NCBI GenBank assembly: GCA_934271655.1
Contig: CAKQRW010000044.1
Location: 1 to 26,346, forward strand
DNA: 26,346 nt
Origin: an uncultured Bacteroidaceae bacterium
GTDB lineage: Bacteria > Bacteroidota > Bacteroidia > Bacteroidales > Bacteroidaceae
Direction: 5' to 3'
Made by a program: the position numbers and the translations under genes. How positions within the stretch are numbered: position 1 is the first letter of the stretch; the number at the start of each line of letters is the position of its first letter. This document shows positions 6,553-14,428 of this stretch, piece by piece. Below the pieces are notes generated by a model. The model did not search any database and was not told where the DNA came from. It worked only from the letters and a program-made list of their open reading frames with translations.

Positions 6553-8123
6553 AACTTGATGTGCTTGAAGTCTTGCTGGGCCATCTGGAGCACATAGTTG
6601 GAGTCGGCGAGGAACACGTCGCGGCCTTCCTTGTCCTTGGCCATGAACTGGTACTTGCGCTTCTTGAAGGCTTCGAGCTCGGAGTCGTCGTCGCTTTCTA
6701 TCCAGCAGGCCTTGTAGAGATGCACGGGTTCCCAGCGGCACTTGGCGTTGTACTCGTTTTCCAGGCGGTACTGTATGACCTCAAACTGCAGCTGGCCTAC
6801 TGTGCCGATGATTTTTCTGTTGTTGAACTGGTTGATGAAGAGCTGCGCCACACCCTCGTCCATGAGCTGGTTGATGCCTTTCTCCAGCTGTTTGGTCTTC
6901 ATGGGGTCGGCGTTCTCTATGTACTTGAACATCTCGGGGGAGAAGCTTGGAAGGCCTTTGAAGTGCAGCTGCTCGCCCTCTGTGAGTGTGTCGCCTATCT
7001 TGAAGATGCCGTTGTCTGGCAGGCCGACGATGTCGCCTGGGTAGGCTTCGTCGATGGTGCTCTTCTTCTGCGCCATGAACTGTGTGGGGCTTGAGAAGCG
7101 CACAGTCTTGCCGTTGCGCACGTGAAGGTAGGGGGCGTTGCGCACGAACTTGCCTGAGCATACCTTGCAGAATGCTGTGCAGGAGCGGTGGTTGGGGTCG
7201 ATGTTGGCTGTAATCTTGAAGATGAATCCTGTGAACTTGGGCTCTTCTGGCTTGACAAGGCGCTCTTCTGCTGTAGTGGGGCGCGGGTTGGGGGCTATCT
7301 CCACGAAGCAGTCGAGGAGCTCCTGCACGCCGAAGTTGTTGAGGGCCGAGCCGAAGAACACTGGAGCTATGTCGGCTTCGAGATAGGTGTTCACGTCGAA
7401 TGGGTCGTAGACACCGTCTATCATCTCGAGGTCTTCGCGCAGTTTCTCTGCGTCTTCTGCTCCCACGCGCTCGTCAAGCTCGCTGGAGTTGAGGTCTACG
7501 TTGACCTTTTCGGTCACCATCTGCTTGTTGGGCGTGAAGAGATTGAGGTTTTGCTCATAGATGTTGTACACACCCTTGAAGCGCGCGCCCTGGTTGATTG
7601 GCCATGAGAGCGGGCGCACCTTGATCTGAAGCTCGCTCTCCACTTCGTCGAGAAGGTCGAAGGGGTCCTTGCCTTCGCGGTCCATCTTGTTGATGAAGAC
7701 GATGACTGGCGTCTTTCTCATGCGGCAGACGGTCATCAGCTTTCGGGTCTGCGCCTCGACGCCCTTGGCTCCGTCGATGACGATGATGGCTGAGTCTACG
7801 GCTGTGAGCGTGCGGAAGGTGTCTTCCGCAAAGTCCTGGTGTCCGGGAGTGTCGAGGATGTTGACCTTGTATGGCGGCTGGTTCTGGTCGGCATGCGGTG
7901 GCAGGTAGTCAAACTCCATCACGGATGTGCTGACTGAGATGCCGCGCTGCTTCTCTATCTCCATCCAGTCGGATGTGGCGGTCTTCTTTATCTTGTTGCT
8001 CTTTACTGCGCCTGCCACCTGTATCTGGCCTCCGAAGAGGAGCAGCTTCTCGGTGAGTGTGGTCTTTCCGGCGTCAGGGTGCGAGATGATGGCAAATGTG
8101 CGTCTTCTTTCTATTTCGTTCAT
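6531..8123 (-). CDS. prfC: Peptide chain release factor 3
   Basis: A 530-residue translational GTPase (RF3) that recycles class I release factors from the ribosome after termination. GTPase motifs are in order: PDAGKTT (16-22), RGISVSTS (about 60-67), DTPGH (91-95) and NKMD (145-148). The region from about 300 on contains the domain II barrel and the RF3-specific C-terminal domain, ending FTSEF. Length and motif order match the family; the RF3-type insert and C-terminus distinguish it from EF-G. It sits 36 bases downstream of rfbD and is probably co-transcribed with it. Its 3' end has been partly duplicated just past the stop. Confidence 0.97.
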   Translation of the reverse strand: MNEIERRRTFAIISHPDAGKTTLTEKLLLFGGQIQVAGAVKSNKIKKTATSDWMEIEKQRGISVSTSVMEFDYLPPHADQNQPPYKVNILDTPGHQDFAEDTFRTLTAVDSAIIVIDGAKGVEAQTRKLMTVCRMRKTPVIVFINKMDREGKDPFDLLDEVESELQIKVRPLSWPINQGARFKGVYNIYEQNLNLFTPNKQMVTEKVNVDLNSSELDERVGAEDAEKLREDLEMIDGVYDPFDVNTYLEADIAPVFFGSALNNFGVQELLDCFVEIAPNPRPTTAEERLVKPEEPKFTGFIFKITANIDPNHRSCTAFCKVCSGKFVRNAPYLHVRNGKTVRFSSPTQFMAQKKSTIDEAYPGDIVGLPDNGIFKIGDTLTEGEQLHFKGLPSFSPEMFKYIENADPMKTKQLEKGINQLMDEGVAQLFINQFNNRKIIGTVGQLQFEVIQYRLENEYNAKCRWEPVHLYKACWIESDDDSELEAFKKRKYQFMAKDKEGRDVFLADSNYVLQMAQQDFKHIKFHFTSEF

Positions 8124-8159
8124 GTATGTTGGTTGAGAATGTTCTTGCTTGTGTTTGAT

Positions 8160-9044
8160 TCATGCGTTGGTCATCAGCTTGTCCACACATTCCTTGAGGC
8201 TGTCTTCCCAGTATGGTATCTCGATGCCGTAGGTGCTCTTGATCTTTGTCTTGTCGAGCACGGAGTAGTGCGGGCGGGCTGCAGGGGTAGGATACTCTGA
8301 GGTGTGGAGTGGCTTCACGTGGCATGTGGTGATGCCTGCCAGACGGTGGATGGCCTTTGTGAAGTCGTACCATGAGATGACTCCCTCGTTGGAGAAGTGG
8401 TAGATGCCTGGCACGATGCCGCTGTTGATGGCTGTGAACATGGCCACGGCCAGGTCGCGCGCATAGGTCGGCGTGCCTACCTGGTCGAAGATGACACCCA
8501 GTTCGGGCTTCTCTTTGCCGAGGCGGATCATGGTCTTGACAAAGTTGTTGCCGAAGGTGGAGTAGAGCCATGCGGTGCGGATGATGATGCTCTTGGGGCA
8601 ACCTTCCATGACTGCCTGCTCGCCTGCAAGCTTGGTGCGTCCGTACACTGAGTTGGGGCATGTGGGCTGCTCCTCGGTGACGGGCTTGTATGATGTGCCG
8701 TCAAACACGTAGTCGGTGCTTATCTGCACCATGCTTCCGCCTCTCTTGCCTACGGCTGAGGCAAGGTAGCCAGGGGCGATGTTGTTGAGCAGGTTGCAGA
8801 AATCCTCGTTGCTTTCTGCCTTGTCTACTGCTGTGAAGGCGGCGCAGTTGATGACGCAGTCTATCTCGTTGCCGTTGATGAACTCGTTGACTTCCTGCTC
8901 GTTTGTGATGTCGAGCTTCTGGGCTATGCTGCCTTCAGGTATGACCACGTCGGTGAAGACGTAGTGGTGCTGTGGATTTTCTTTTGCGAGCAACTGGACT
9001 TCGTTGCCGAGCTGGCCGTTGCAGCCTGTTACTAATATGTTCAT
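8160..9044 (-). CDS. rfbD: dTDP-4-dehydrorhamnose reductase
   Basis: A 294-residue short-chain dehydrogenase/reductase that catalyses the last step of dTDP-L-rhamnose synthesis, using NAD(P)H to reduce the 4-keto sugar for cell-surface polysaccharides. MNILVTGCNGQLGNEV holds the GxxGxxG nucleotide loop, STDYVFDG (109-116) is the family signature, and the catalytic Tyr-x-x-x-Lys is Y134/K138 in SVYGRTKLAGE. The rmlA, rmlB and rmlC partners are not in this window, so the pathway is split or elsewhere. The 237-base gap before it holds repeat array B, which ends about 16 bases from this start codon, so array length could affect its expression. Confidence 0.95.
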   Translation of the reverse strand: MNILVTGCNGQLGNEVQLLAKENPQHHYVFTDVVIPEGSIAQKLDITNEQEVNEFINGNEIDCVINCAAFTAVDKAESNEDFCNLLNNIAPGYLASAVGKRGGSMVQISTDYVFDGTSYKPVTEEQPTCPNSVYGRTKLAGEQAVMEGCPKSIIIRTAWLYSTFGNNFVKTMIRLGKEKPELGVIFDQVGTPTYARDLAVAMFTAINSGIVPGIYHFSNEGVISWYDFTKAIHRLAGITTCHVKPLHTSEYPTPAARPHYSVLDKTKIKSTYGIEIPYWEDSLKECVDKLMTNA

Positions 9045-9060
9045 AGTCTTGTGTTTTTAT

Positions 9061-9207
9061 CTTGTTGTCGGATTGCTGTCGCTTTGTCGTATTGCTGTCG
9101 CTTTGTCGTATTGCCGTTGCTTTGTTGTCTGACTGCTGCCGCTTTGTTGTCTGACTGCTGCTGCTTTGTTGTCAGATAGCTGCCGCTTTGTTGTCTGACT
9201 GCCGCTG
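9061..9207. repeat. Seven-unit imperfect tandem array, 19-22 bp per unit (array B)
   Basis: Units start at 9061, 9082, 9101, 9120, 9142, 9164 and 9186. All start with CTTTG or CTTG and end with CTGTCG, CTGCCG or a close variant. The last four are each 22 bp; the first three are 19-21 bp. The array lies between the DUF4924 stop (9282) and the rfbD start (9044), in the transcribed leader of rfbD if the operon is continuous. The rest of the gap (9208-9281) shows nothing I recognise. Confidence 0.8.
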
Positions 9208-9281
9208 CTTTCCATTGGATGTGGGCTTTTGCGCCATCGGCCTCTGCGCTTGCGGCGTGACGCCTTTTATGGCTCAGTCCG

Positions 9282-9827
9282 TCACAGCTCCAGTGTGCCG
9301 GCCTTGTCTTTCTTGTAGTAGTCGGAAAGCAGGCCGATGAGGTGGGCTATCTTGTCGATGGCGCTGGCTGTGCCTGCCGAGATGTCTTTCTTCTGCAGCT
9401 TCAGGAGCATCACTCCATAGAGAGCGTCGAAGCAGTTCTCTATCTCGTTCTTGTCTTGGCTGTCCTGGCTCTTGCCGCGCAGTTCGACGATGAAGGGCAG
9501 CGCCTTGTAGTAGGCGGCTGAGTAGAAGGGGTGCTTGCTCGACTTGAGTAGCTGGGCGTGGAGGTCGGCGAGATAGATGATGACATTGTTGTTCACCTGC
9601 AGGTGGCCTTTCTCAGCCACTCCCTCTTCTCTCATCATCTGGATGAGGCTCTCGTACCATTCTTTCAGTTGCGCGCTCCTGGTGTCGTCAAGCTTGAACA
9701 TGGGTATGTATTCGGCGGCCATGCGGTCGGCGTCGAGGCCATAGGCGCGTATGGTGTCTTCTACCTGCCACATGTAGAGCAAGTACTCAGAGATGCTTTG
9801 TTTCTTTAGTTGGTCTGCTATAAACAT
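9282..9827 (-). CDS. DUF4924 family protein
   Basis: A 181-residue soluble protein without signal peptide or membrane segment, predicted largely helical. I recognise the Bacteroidetes DUF4924 family from the N-terminus (MFIADQLKKQSISEYLLYMWQVEDTIRA) and overall length. No catalytic motif is apparent and the family has no established function that I know of. It begins 18 bases after the LysE-type gene on the same strand, so the two are almost certainly co-transcribed; a role linked to the exporter is possible but unproven. Confidence 0.85.
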   Translation of the reverse strand: MFIADQLKKQSISEYLLYMWQVEDTIRAYGLDADRMAAEYIPMFKLDDTRSAQLKEWYESLIQMMREEGVAEKGHLQVNNNVIIYLADLHAQLLKSSKHPFYSAAYYKALPFIVELRGKSQDSQDKNEIENCFDALYGVMLLKLQKKDISAGTASAIDKIAHLIGLLSDYYKKDKAGTLEL

Positions 9828-9845
9828 TGCTGTGGTCTTTTTGTT

Positions 9846-10601
9846 TCATTTGAAAAGCTCTGGCGCAGGATCATCGCCAAAAGGGATGAAGTGGAAGGTG
9901 TGTCCTGTGAGGGCGTAGACAATCATCAGCGCGCTCACCACCATCACGGCTATGCCTATGATGCGGTTTATCCACCAGAGCACACGCGGGTTGAACTTGG
10001 CTCTGGCCTTGTCTACAAGCCATGTCAGCCCAAACCACCATGCAAGGGCGCCTGCTACTATGGATATGTAGCCCATGGTCTGCACGAACCAGTTGCCCGC
10101 AAGGATGAAGGTGAACTGTCCGAATAGGGCTACGAATAGCAGGATGATGAGCGGATTGGAGGCTGTGATGGCGAAGCCTGTGATGACAAAGCCTGTGAGC
10201 CTGTTCTTGGTCTCCACGGGGGCTTCCTCGTCCACTACCTTTTGCTTGGGCTTGCTCTGGAAGGTGTACACGCCAAAGGCAAAGAGCAGGATGCTGCCTG
10301 CCACTTTTATCCAAAGGGCTATGATGGGGTCTTCTATTATGTCTACCACAAGATACATGAAGTAGCCTGTGATGACAGCGTAGATGATGTCGCTGATGCT
10401 GGCGCCTACTCCTGTGGCGAAGCCTTCCCAGCGTCCCTTGTTCAGCGTGCGCTGTATGGTCAGTATGCCGACTGGTCCCATGGGGGCTGATGCCAGCACG
10501 CCTATGATGAATCCTTTGAATATCTCTTCCAGAAATCCCACGTTCTGCATCCATTCTTGAAAATTGGGTACGGGAATCTGTGGCATTGTGTGTAATATCA
10601 T
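9846..10601 (-). CDS. LysE/RhtB-type amino-acid exporter
   Basis: A 251-residue inner-membrane protein of the LysE superfamily, whose members export amino acids or related small solutes. The typical N-terminal motif is present: GFIIGVLASAPMGPVGILTIQRTLNKGR (about 30-57). About six hydrophobic segments follow, with a charged loop around PKQKVVDEEAPVETKNR in the middle and ASNPLIILLF after it. Substrate cannot be deduced. The ATG at 10601 is used; an in-frame ATG five codons in (10586) is equally possible. It is the first gene of a leftward run and has a candidate -7 element about 115 bases upstream. Confidence 0.87.
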   Translation of the reverse strand: MILHTMPQIPVPNFQEWMQNVGFLEEIFKGFIIGVLASAPMGPVGILTIQRTLNKGRWEGFATGVGASISDIIYAVITGYFMYLVVDIIEDPIIALWIKVAGSILLFAFGVYTFQSKPKQKVVDEEAPVETKNRLTGFVITGFAITASNPLIILLFVALFGQFTFILAGNWFVQTMGYISIVAGALAWWFGLTWLVDKARAKFNPRVLWWINRIIGIAVMVVSALMIVYALTGHTFHFIPFGDDPAPELFK

Positions 10602-10715
10602 GTTGTTACCCTTTTATGTTTTTTGCGGAAGGAGTGATGTCTCTTTCCTCGTTGTTTTGTTGTCTTTCTTCTGTTCATGCGCTCAGAATGTGTAATCATC
10701 CTGATATATAGCATG

Positions 10716-10723
10716 CAAAGTTA
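10716..10723 (-). promoter_or_regulatory. Candidate -7 element for the LysE-led operon
   Basis: TAACTTTG on the minus strand matches the Bacteroidetes TAnnTTTG element exactly. I find no TTTG or TTG at the usual distance upstream, so this is half a promoter signature. The leader would be about 100 bases; 10602-10715 shows no structure that I recognise. Confidence 0.45.
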
Positions 10724-10827
10724 CAAAAAAAATGAGAGACGGATGCTTTCGGCTGCCTATAAAAGTGGAAAGAGTGTGCATTAACCTTTGGGGATGTTGT
10801 AAAAATGCTGTTTTTGTATGTCGGATG

Positions 10828-10857
10828 TTTGTATTATCCAAACTTTTTGTATCTTTG
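10828..10857 (+). promoter_or_regulatory. Promoter of the ROK kinase gene
   Basis: TTTG (10828-10831), an 18-base spacer and TATCTTTG (10850-10857) fit the Bacteroidetes promoter pattern. Transcription would start near 10863, leaving a leader of about 35 bases before the ATG at 10899. Confidence 0.65.
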
Positions 10858-10898
10858 CCGAACAAAGGAAAAATATAATCAAAAACAGCTTAAAACTT

Positions 10899-11873
10899 AT
10901 GGAACAACAGAAACCTTATGTTATAGGTGTTGACCTCGGTGGCACCAACACTGTGTTTGGCATAGTGGACGCGCGTGGGCAGATTGTGGCGGAGAATTCT
11001 GTGAAGACTCAGGCTTACTCCACGGCGCAGGACTTTTTTGACGCGTGCATGGTGTGCCTCAATCCGCTCATACAGCAGGTGGACGGTGTGGTGAATATTG
11101 CTGGCATGGGCATTGGCGCCCCGAATGCCAATTATTATTCGGGATGTGTGGAGTGCGCCCCCAACATATGCTGGGCTCATAGTGTCAATGTGCCTCTCGC
11201 GCAGATGTTTTCTGACGCGCTTGGAGGGCTGTCGGTGAAGATTACCAATGACGCTAATGCTGCGGCTATGGGTGAGATGGCTTATGGCGCGGCTCGTGGA
11301 ATGAAGAACTTTATCGTCATCACTCTTGGCACGGGAGTGGGCTCTGGCATCGTCATCAACGGACAGTTGGTGTATGGGCATGATGGATTTGCTGGTGAGC
11401 TGGGACATGTCATCATGGTGCGTGGAGATAAGGGACGCCGATGCGGATGCGGGCGCACGGGATGCCTTGAGGCATACTGCTCGGCGACGGGTGTGGCGCG
11501 CACGGCCCGTGAGATTCTTGCTACTACAGACCGCCCGTCTCTGCTGCGCAACAAGCCTGCTGAGGAGCTGGAGGCTCTTGACGTGTCTATTGCGGCAAGC
11601 AAGGGAGATGAGGTGGCTAATGACATATTCAGGTTTACGGGTGAGATGCTTGGTGAGGCATGCGCTGACTTTGCGGCGTTTTCTTCTCCTGAGGCTTTCA
11701 TCTTCTTTGGAGGACTCTGCAAGGCTGGCGACCTTATCATGAAGCCGGTGGAGGAGTCGTACAACAGGAATGTAATGCCTGTCTTCCGCGGCAAGGCCAG
11801 GTTCTTGCTGAGCAGCCTCATGAATGCTAATGCTGCTGTGCTCGGAGCTTCTGCTCTGGGATGGGAAGAGTGA
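10899..11873 (+). CDS. ROK family sugar kinase (glucokinase-type)
   Basis: A 324-residue cytoplasmic kinase expected to phosphorylate glucose or a related hexose with ATP. VDLGGTNTVFG (11-21) is the first phosphate motif. NDANAAAMGE (117-126) includes the catalytic Asp118, and LGTGVGSG (143-150) is the second ATP motif. GELGH (166-170) followed by CGCGRTGCLE (182-191) is the ROK zinc-binding signature with all three cysteines and the histidine. No N-terminal helix-turn-helix is present, so it is a kinase and not a ROK repressor. The start at 10899 fits the promoter and gives MEQQKPYVIGVDLGG; the open frame extends upstream through the promoter itself. It is monocistronic, ending at a strong terminator shared with glmM. 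Confidence 0.93.
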   Translation: MEQQKPYVIGVDLGGTNTVFGIVDARGQIVAENSVKTQAYSTAQDFFDACMVCLNPLIQQVDGVVNIAGMGIGAPNANYYSGCVECAPNICWAHSVNVPLAQMFSDALGGLSVKITNDANAAAMGEMAYGAARGMKNFIVITLGTGVGSGIVINGQLVYGHDGFAGELGHVIMVRGDKGRRCGCGRTGCLEAYCSATGVARTAREILATTDRPSLLRNKPAEELEALDVSIAASKGDEVANDIFRFTGEMLGEACADFAAFSSPEAFIFFGGLCKAGDLIMKPVEESYNRNVMPVFRGKARFLLSSLMNANAAVLGASALGWEE

Positions 11874-11906
11874 TGGCTGAGGCAGGGGTGGCCTTGCCTA
11901 TGACAG

Positions 11907-11948
11907 AAAGAGGGCGCAGGGAAATCAAATTTTCCCTGCGCCCTCTTT
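11907..11948. terminator. Bidirectional terminator between the ROK kinase and glmM
   Basis: Perfect 18-bp arms (11907-11924 and 11931-11948) with a six-base loop. The stem has a GC-rich core, GAGGGCGCAGGG/CCCTGCGCCCTC, flanked by AAA on one side and TTT on the other. It sits 33 bases after the kinase stop and 39 bases after the glmM stop, serving both convergent genes. Confidence 0.85.
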
Positions 11949-11987
11949 GTATCGTGTCGCAAAGCTTCAGGCTTGCTGGCTTGCCTG

Positions 11988-13397
11988 TCATTTCATGGAG
12001 TAAACCACATCCATGATTTTCTTTCCTATCTCGTCGGCCTCTGCCATTGTTGAGGCTTCTGAGTAAACGCGGATGATTGGCTCTGTGTTTGACTTGCGCA
12101 GATGTACCCATTTGTCTGGGAAGTCAATCTTCACACCGTCTATGTCGTTTACCTCCACTCCTGCTTCGTGGCTGTACATGTCCTTGACTTTTGCCAGGAT
12201 AGCGTCGACATCTGTCTTAGCGTCGAGGTCTATGCGGTTCTTAGCAATGGCATAGTTGGGGTATGTGGCTCTCAGCGCGCTGACTGTGAGTCCTGGATTT
12301 TTTTCTCTCTCATGTGCCAGGTGGCTCAGGAACAGGGCTATGCCTACCAGGGCATCTCGGCCATAATGGGCTGCTGGGTAGATGACTCCGCCATTGCCCT
12401 CGCCGCCGATGACGGTGTTGGTCTCCTTCATTTTGGTCACGACGTTGACCTCGCCTACAGCTGCCGCATGGTACTGCATGCCGTATTTGCGGGTGATGTC
12501 TCTCAGCGCTCTTGTGGAGGACAGGTTGCTCACGGTATTGCCTGGAGTGTGGCGGAGAATATAGTCAGCTACTGTCACAAGTGTGTATTCTTCGCCGTAC
12601 ATCCTGCCGTCCTCGCAGATGAAGGCAAGGCGGTCTACGTCGGGGTCAACGACAAATCCCACGTCTTTTCCGCCATTGGCCATGAGCGACATGATGTCGC
12701 CAAGGTTCTTCTCCAGCGGTTCGGGATTGTGCTGGAAATCGCCTGTGGGCTCGCCGTAGAGGGCTGTGACGTCGTTCACGCCGAGGGCTTTGAAGAGTTT
12801 GGGGAGGATGATGCCGCCAACAGAGTTGATGCTGTCGAACGCCACCTTGAAATGCTGCTTCTTGATGGCTTCGACGTCGACAAGGTCGAGGCCAAGCACC
12901 ATGTCTATGTGTTTCTGGTCGTATGTGTTGTCCTCTGTGTAGTGGCCGAGATGGTCTACGTCTGCATAGTCGAAGTCTTCGGCTTCTGCGGTTCGGAGCA
13001 CTTCGTTGCCTTCTTCGGCATTGAGGAACTCGCCTTTCTCGTTGAGCAGTTTAAGTGCGTTCCAGTGGCGAGGGTTGTGGCTGGCTGTGATGATGATGCC
13101 GCCGCATGCGCCTTCCATGGCCACAGCTATCTCGGTGGTAGGAGTGGAGGCCAGGCCTATGTTGACCACGTCGAAGCCCATGCCCATCAATGTGCCGCAT
13201 ACGACGTTCTTGACCATCTCGCCTGAGATGCGGGCGTCGCGTCCGACGACAATCTTGTTGCTCTCCACCTTTGTGGTGCGGCGTATGAGTGTGGCGTATG
13301 CGCTTGTGAATTTGACTATGTCGAGAGGATTAAGCCCCTCGCCGGCGTGTCCGCCTATGGTGCCGCGGATGCCGGATATTGATTTGATTAAGCTCAT
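11988..13397 (-). CDS. glmM: Phosphoglucosamine mutase-type phosphohexomutase
   Basis: A 469-residue alpha-D-phosphohexomutase, most likely converting glucosamine-6-phosphate to glucosamine-1-phosphate for peptidoglycan and lipopolysaccharide precursors. TASHNPRHWNALK (104-116) carries the phosphorylated Ser106. DPDVDR (251-256) is the magnesium loop. GGEGNGG (331-337) is the sugar-recognition loop, and RKSNTEPIIR (434-443) is the phosphate-binding loop of domain 4. SNTEP with GEGNGG favours GlmM over phosphoglucomutase, but a broader phosphohexomutase cannot be excluded. The start at 13397 gives MSLIKSISGIRGT, normal for the family; the frame is open upstream to 13577 but runs into repeat array C. 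It is about 260 bases downstream of the DUF4827 gene. Confidence 0.9.
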   Translation of the reverse strand: MSLIKSISGIRGTIGGHAGEGLNPLDIVKFTSAYATLIRRTTKVESNKIVVGRDARISGEMVKNVVCGTLMGMGFDVVNIGLASTPTTEIAVAMEGACGGIIITASHNPRHWNALKLLNEKGEFLNAEEGNEVLRTAEAEDFDYADVDHLGHYTEDNTYDQKHIDMVLGLDLVDVEAIKKQHFKVAFDSINSVGGIILPKLFKALGVNDVTALYGEPTGDFQHNPEPLEKNLGDIMSLMANGGKDVGFVVDPDVDRLAFICEDGRMYGEEYTLVTVADYILRHTPGNTVSNLSSTRALRDITRKYGMQYHAAAVGEVNVVTKMKETNTVIGGEGNGGVIYPAAHYGRDALVGIALFLSHLAHEREKNPGLTVSALRATYPNYAIAKNRIDLDAKTDVDAILAKVKDMYSHEAGVEVNDIDGVKIDFPDKWVHLRKSNTEPIIRVYSEASTMAEADEIGKKIMDVVYSMK

Positions 13398-13500
13398 GGT
13401 ATAGCTGTGTTTTTGTGTGTGCCAAGCAGGTGACCACGCTATTCTCTTGCAGATGAGTGGGCATCCTGCTTGTCTGTTGTTGGATATGTTAGATGTTATA

Positions 13501-13619
13501 GTGTGTCTTGAATGTTGTTGTGCGCCTGGAATGTTCTTGTGTGTGTTGAACATTATGGTGCTGTGTGTGTTGAACATTATGGTGCGCCTTGAATGTTCTT
13601 GCGTGCCTTGAATGTTCCT
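13501..13619. repeat. Six-unit imperfect tandem array of 19 bp (array C)
   Basis: Units of 19 bp start at 13501, 13520, 13539, 13563, 13582 and 13601, with five extra bases before the fourth. The common pattern is GTGYGYCTTGAATGTTCTT; two units read TTGAACATTATG in the second half. It lies between the DUF4827 stop (13657) and the glmM start (13397). The remaining 100 bases to glmM show no promoter that I trust. Confidence 0.8.
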
Positions 13620-13656
13620 GAATATTGCAGCGTGTGCTGGTATTATGGCGCCTGTG

Positions 13657-14328
13657 CTAATAGTTTGGCGGCATCTGGTAAGTTATCTCGTAGTAGTAAG
13701 GAAGCACATATCCAGAGGCATTTTGGGTTCCTGATGCGTGCGGCACGATGATTCTCACCTTGGCCTCGTGTCCTCTCACCTTTGTCAGGTTGATGAAGTT
13801 TAGGGGCTTCAGCCAGCCTTTTGGCACGGAGGAAGTGTAGGTCTTGTACATTATGCCCTCTGTGAATGAGGCTGTGTAGCTGCGTCCGTAGGCTGAGTAT
13901 GTGCATATCATCTTGTCGAAGATGCTTGGCGTATAGATGTTGCTGCAGGTGGTGTCGGCGCTTTCTATGTCATATTCCAGAAATTTGCAGAGCAGCGGAC
14001 GTGTGACCGTAGAGTCGGCCATCTTCTTTGCCATCTCCACCATTGATGTTCCTTCACCCTTGCGTACTATCTGCATGTAGATGCCATCTTCGTTGAATCT
14101 CACAAACTCGTTCTTTGCGGTGTCGGTGATGCTGTCTTGTGCATAGAACTGTGTCTCTGAGATGACATTTATTTTGCCTACGAACGGATTGTCCTCAAGG
14201 AATCTGTTGATGGCTTTCTTCTCTTTCTCTTTCAGATCGGCGTAAGTCTCGTCGTCGTTGCAGCCTGTGGCAATCAATGAAATGCTCACGGACAGAGCCG
14301 TGAGCATTAGGTAGAATAGTTTCTTCAC
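13657..14328 (-). CDS. DUF4827 family lipoprotein
   Basis: A 223-residue protein with a lipoprotein signal (KKLFYLMLTALSVSISLIATGC), the lipidated cysteine at position 23. CNDDE directly follows; acidic residues right after the cysteine resemble the surface-export signal described for Bacteroidetes lipoproteins. The mature part resembles the DUF4827 family, which I recall as related to FKBP-type prolyl isomerases, but I see no active-site set that proves activity. I chose the GTG at 14328 because it restores the basic KK before the hydrophobic stretch; the first ATG (14307) would leave no positive charge and sits in a hairpin. It lies about 100 bases downstream of the flotillin-like gene, same strand. 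Confidence 0.72.
   Translation of the reverse strand: MKKLFYLMLTALSVSISLIATGCNDDETYADLKEKEKKAINRFLEDNPFVGKINVISETQFYAQDSITDTAKNEFVRFNEDGIYMQIVRKGEGTSMVEMAKKMADSTVTRPLLCKFLEYDIESADTTCSNIYTPSIFDKMICTYSAYGRSYTASFTEGIMYKTYTSSVPKGWLKPLNFINLTKVRGHEAKVRIIVPHASGTQNASGYVLPYYYEITYQMPPNY
14281..14308. repeat. 11-bp inverted repeat over the signal-peptide codons of the DUF4827 gene
   Basis: Bases 14281-14291 and 14298-14308 are perfect reverse complements with a six-base loop. The stem covers the internal ATG at 14305-14307 and begins about 20 bases into the gene, so it could affect translation initiation or mRNA stability. Confidence 0.5.
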
Positions 14329-14428
14329 TGTGTGTTGTAGTAAGTTCTGTTTGTTTACGTTGTGTTTATAGAATACGGAAGCTGGCGTGTCGGTAGGAAC
14401 AAGAATCTGTTCTGTGCCGTGCCGGCTC

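Noticed and set aside
12102..13226. 374-residue plus-strand open frame
   Set aside because: Antisense shadow of glmM, which has all its active-site motifs; the translation is low-complexity and V/C-rich.
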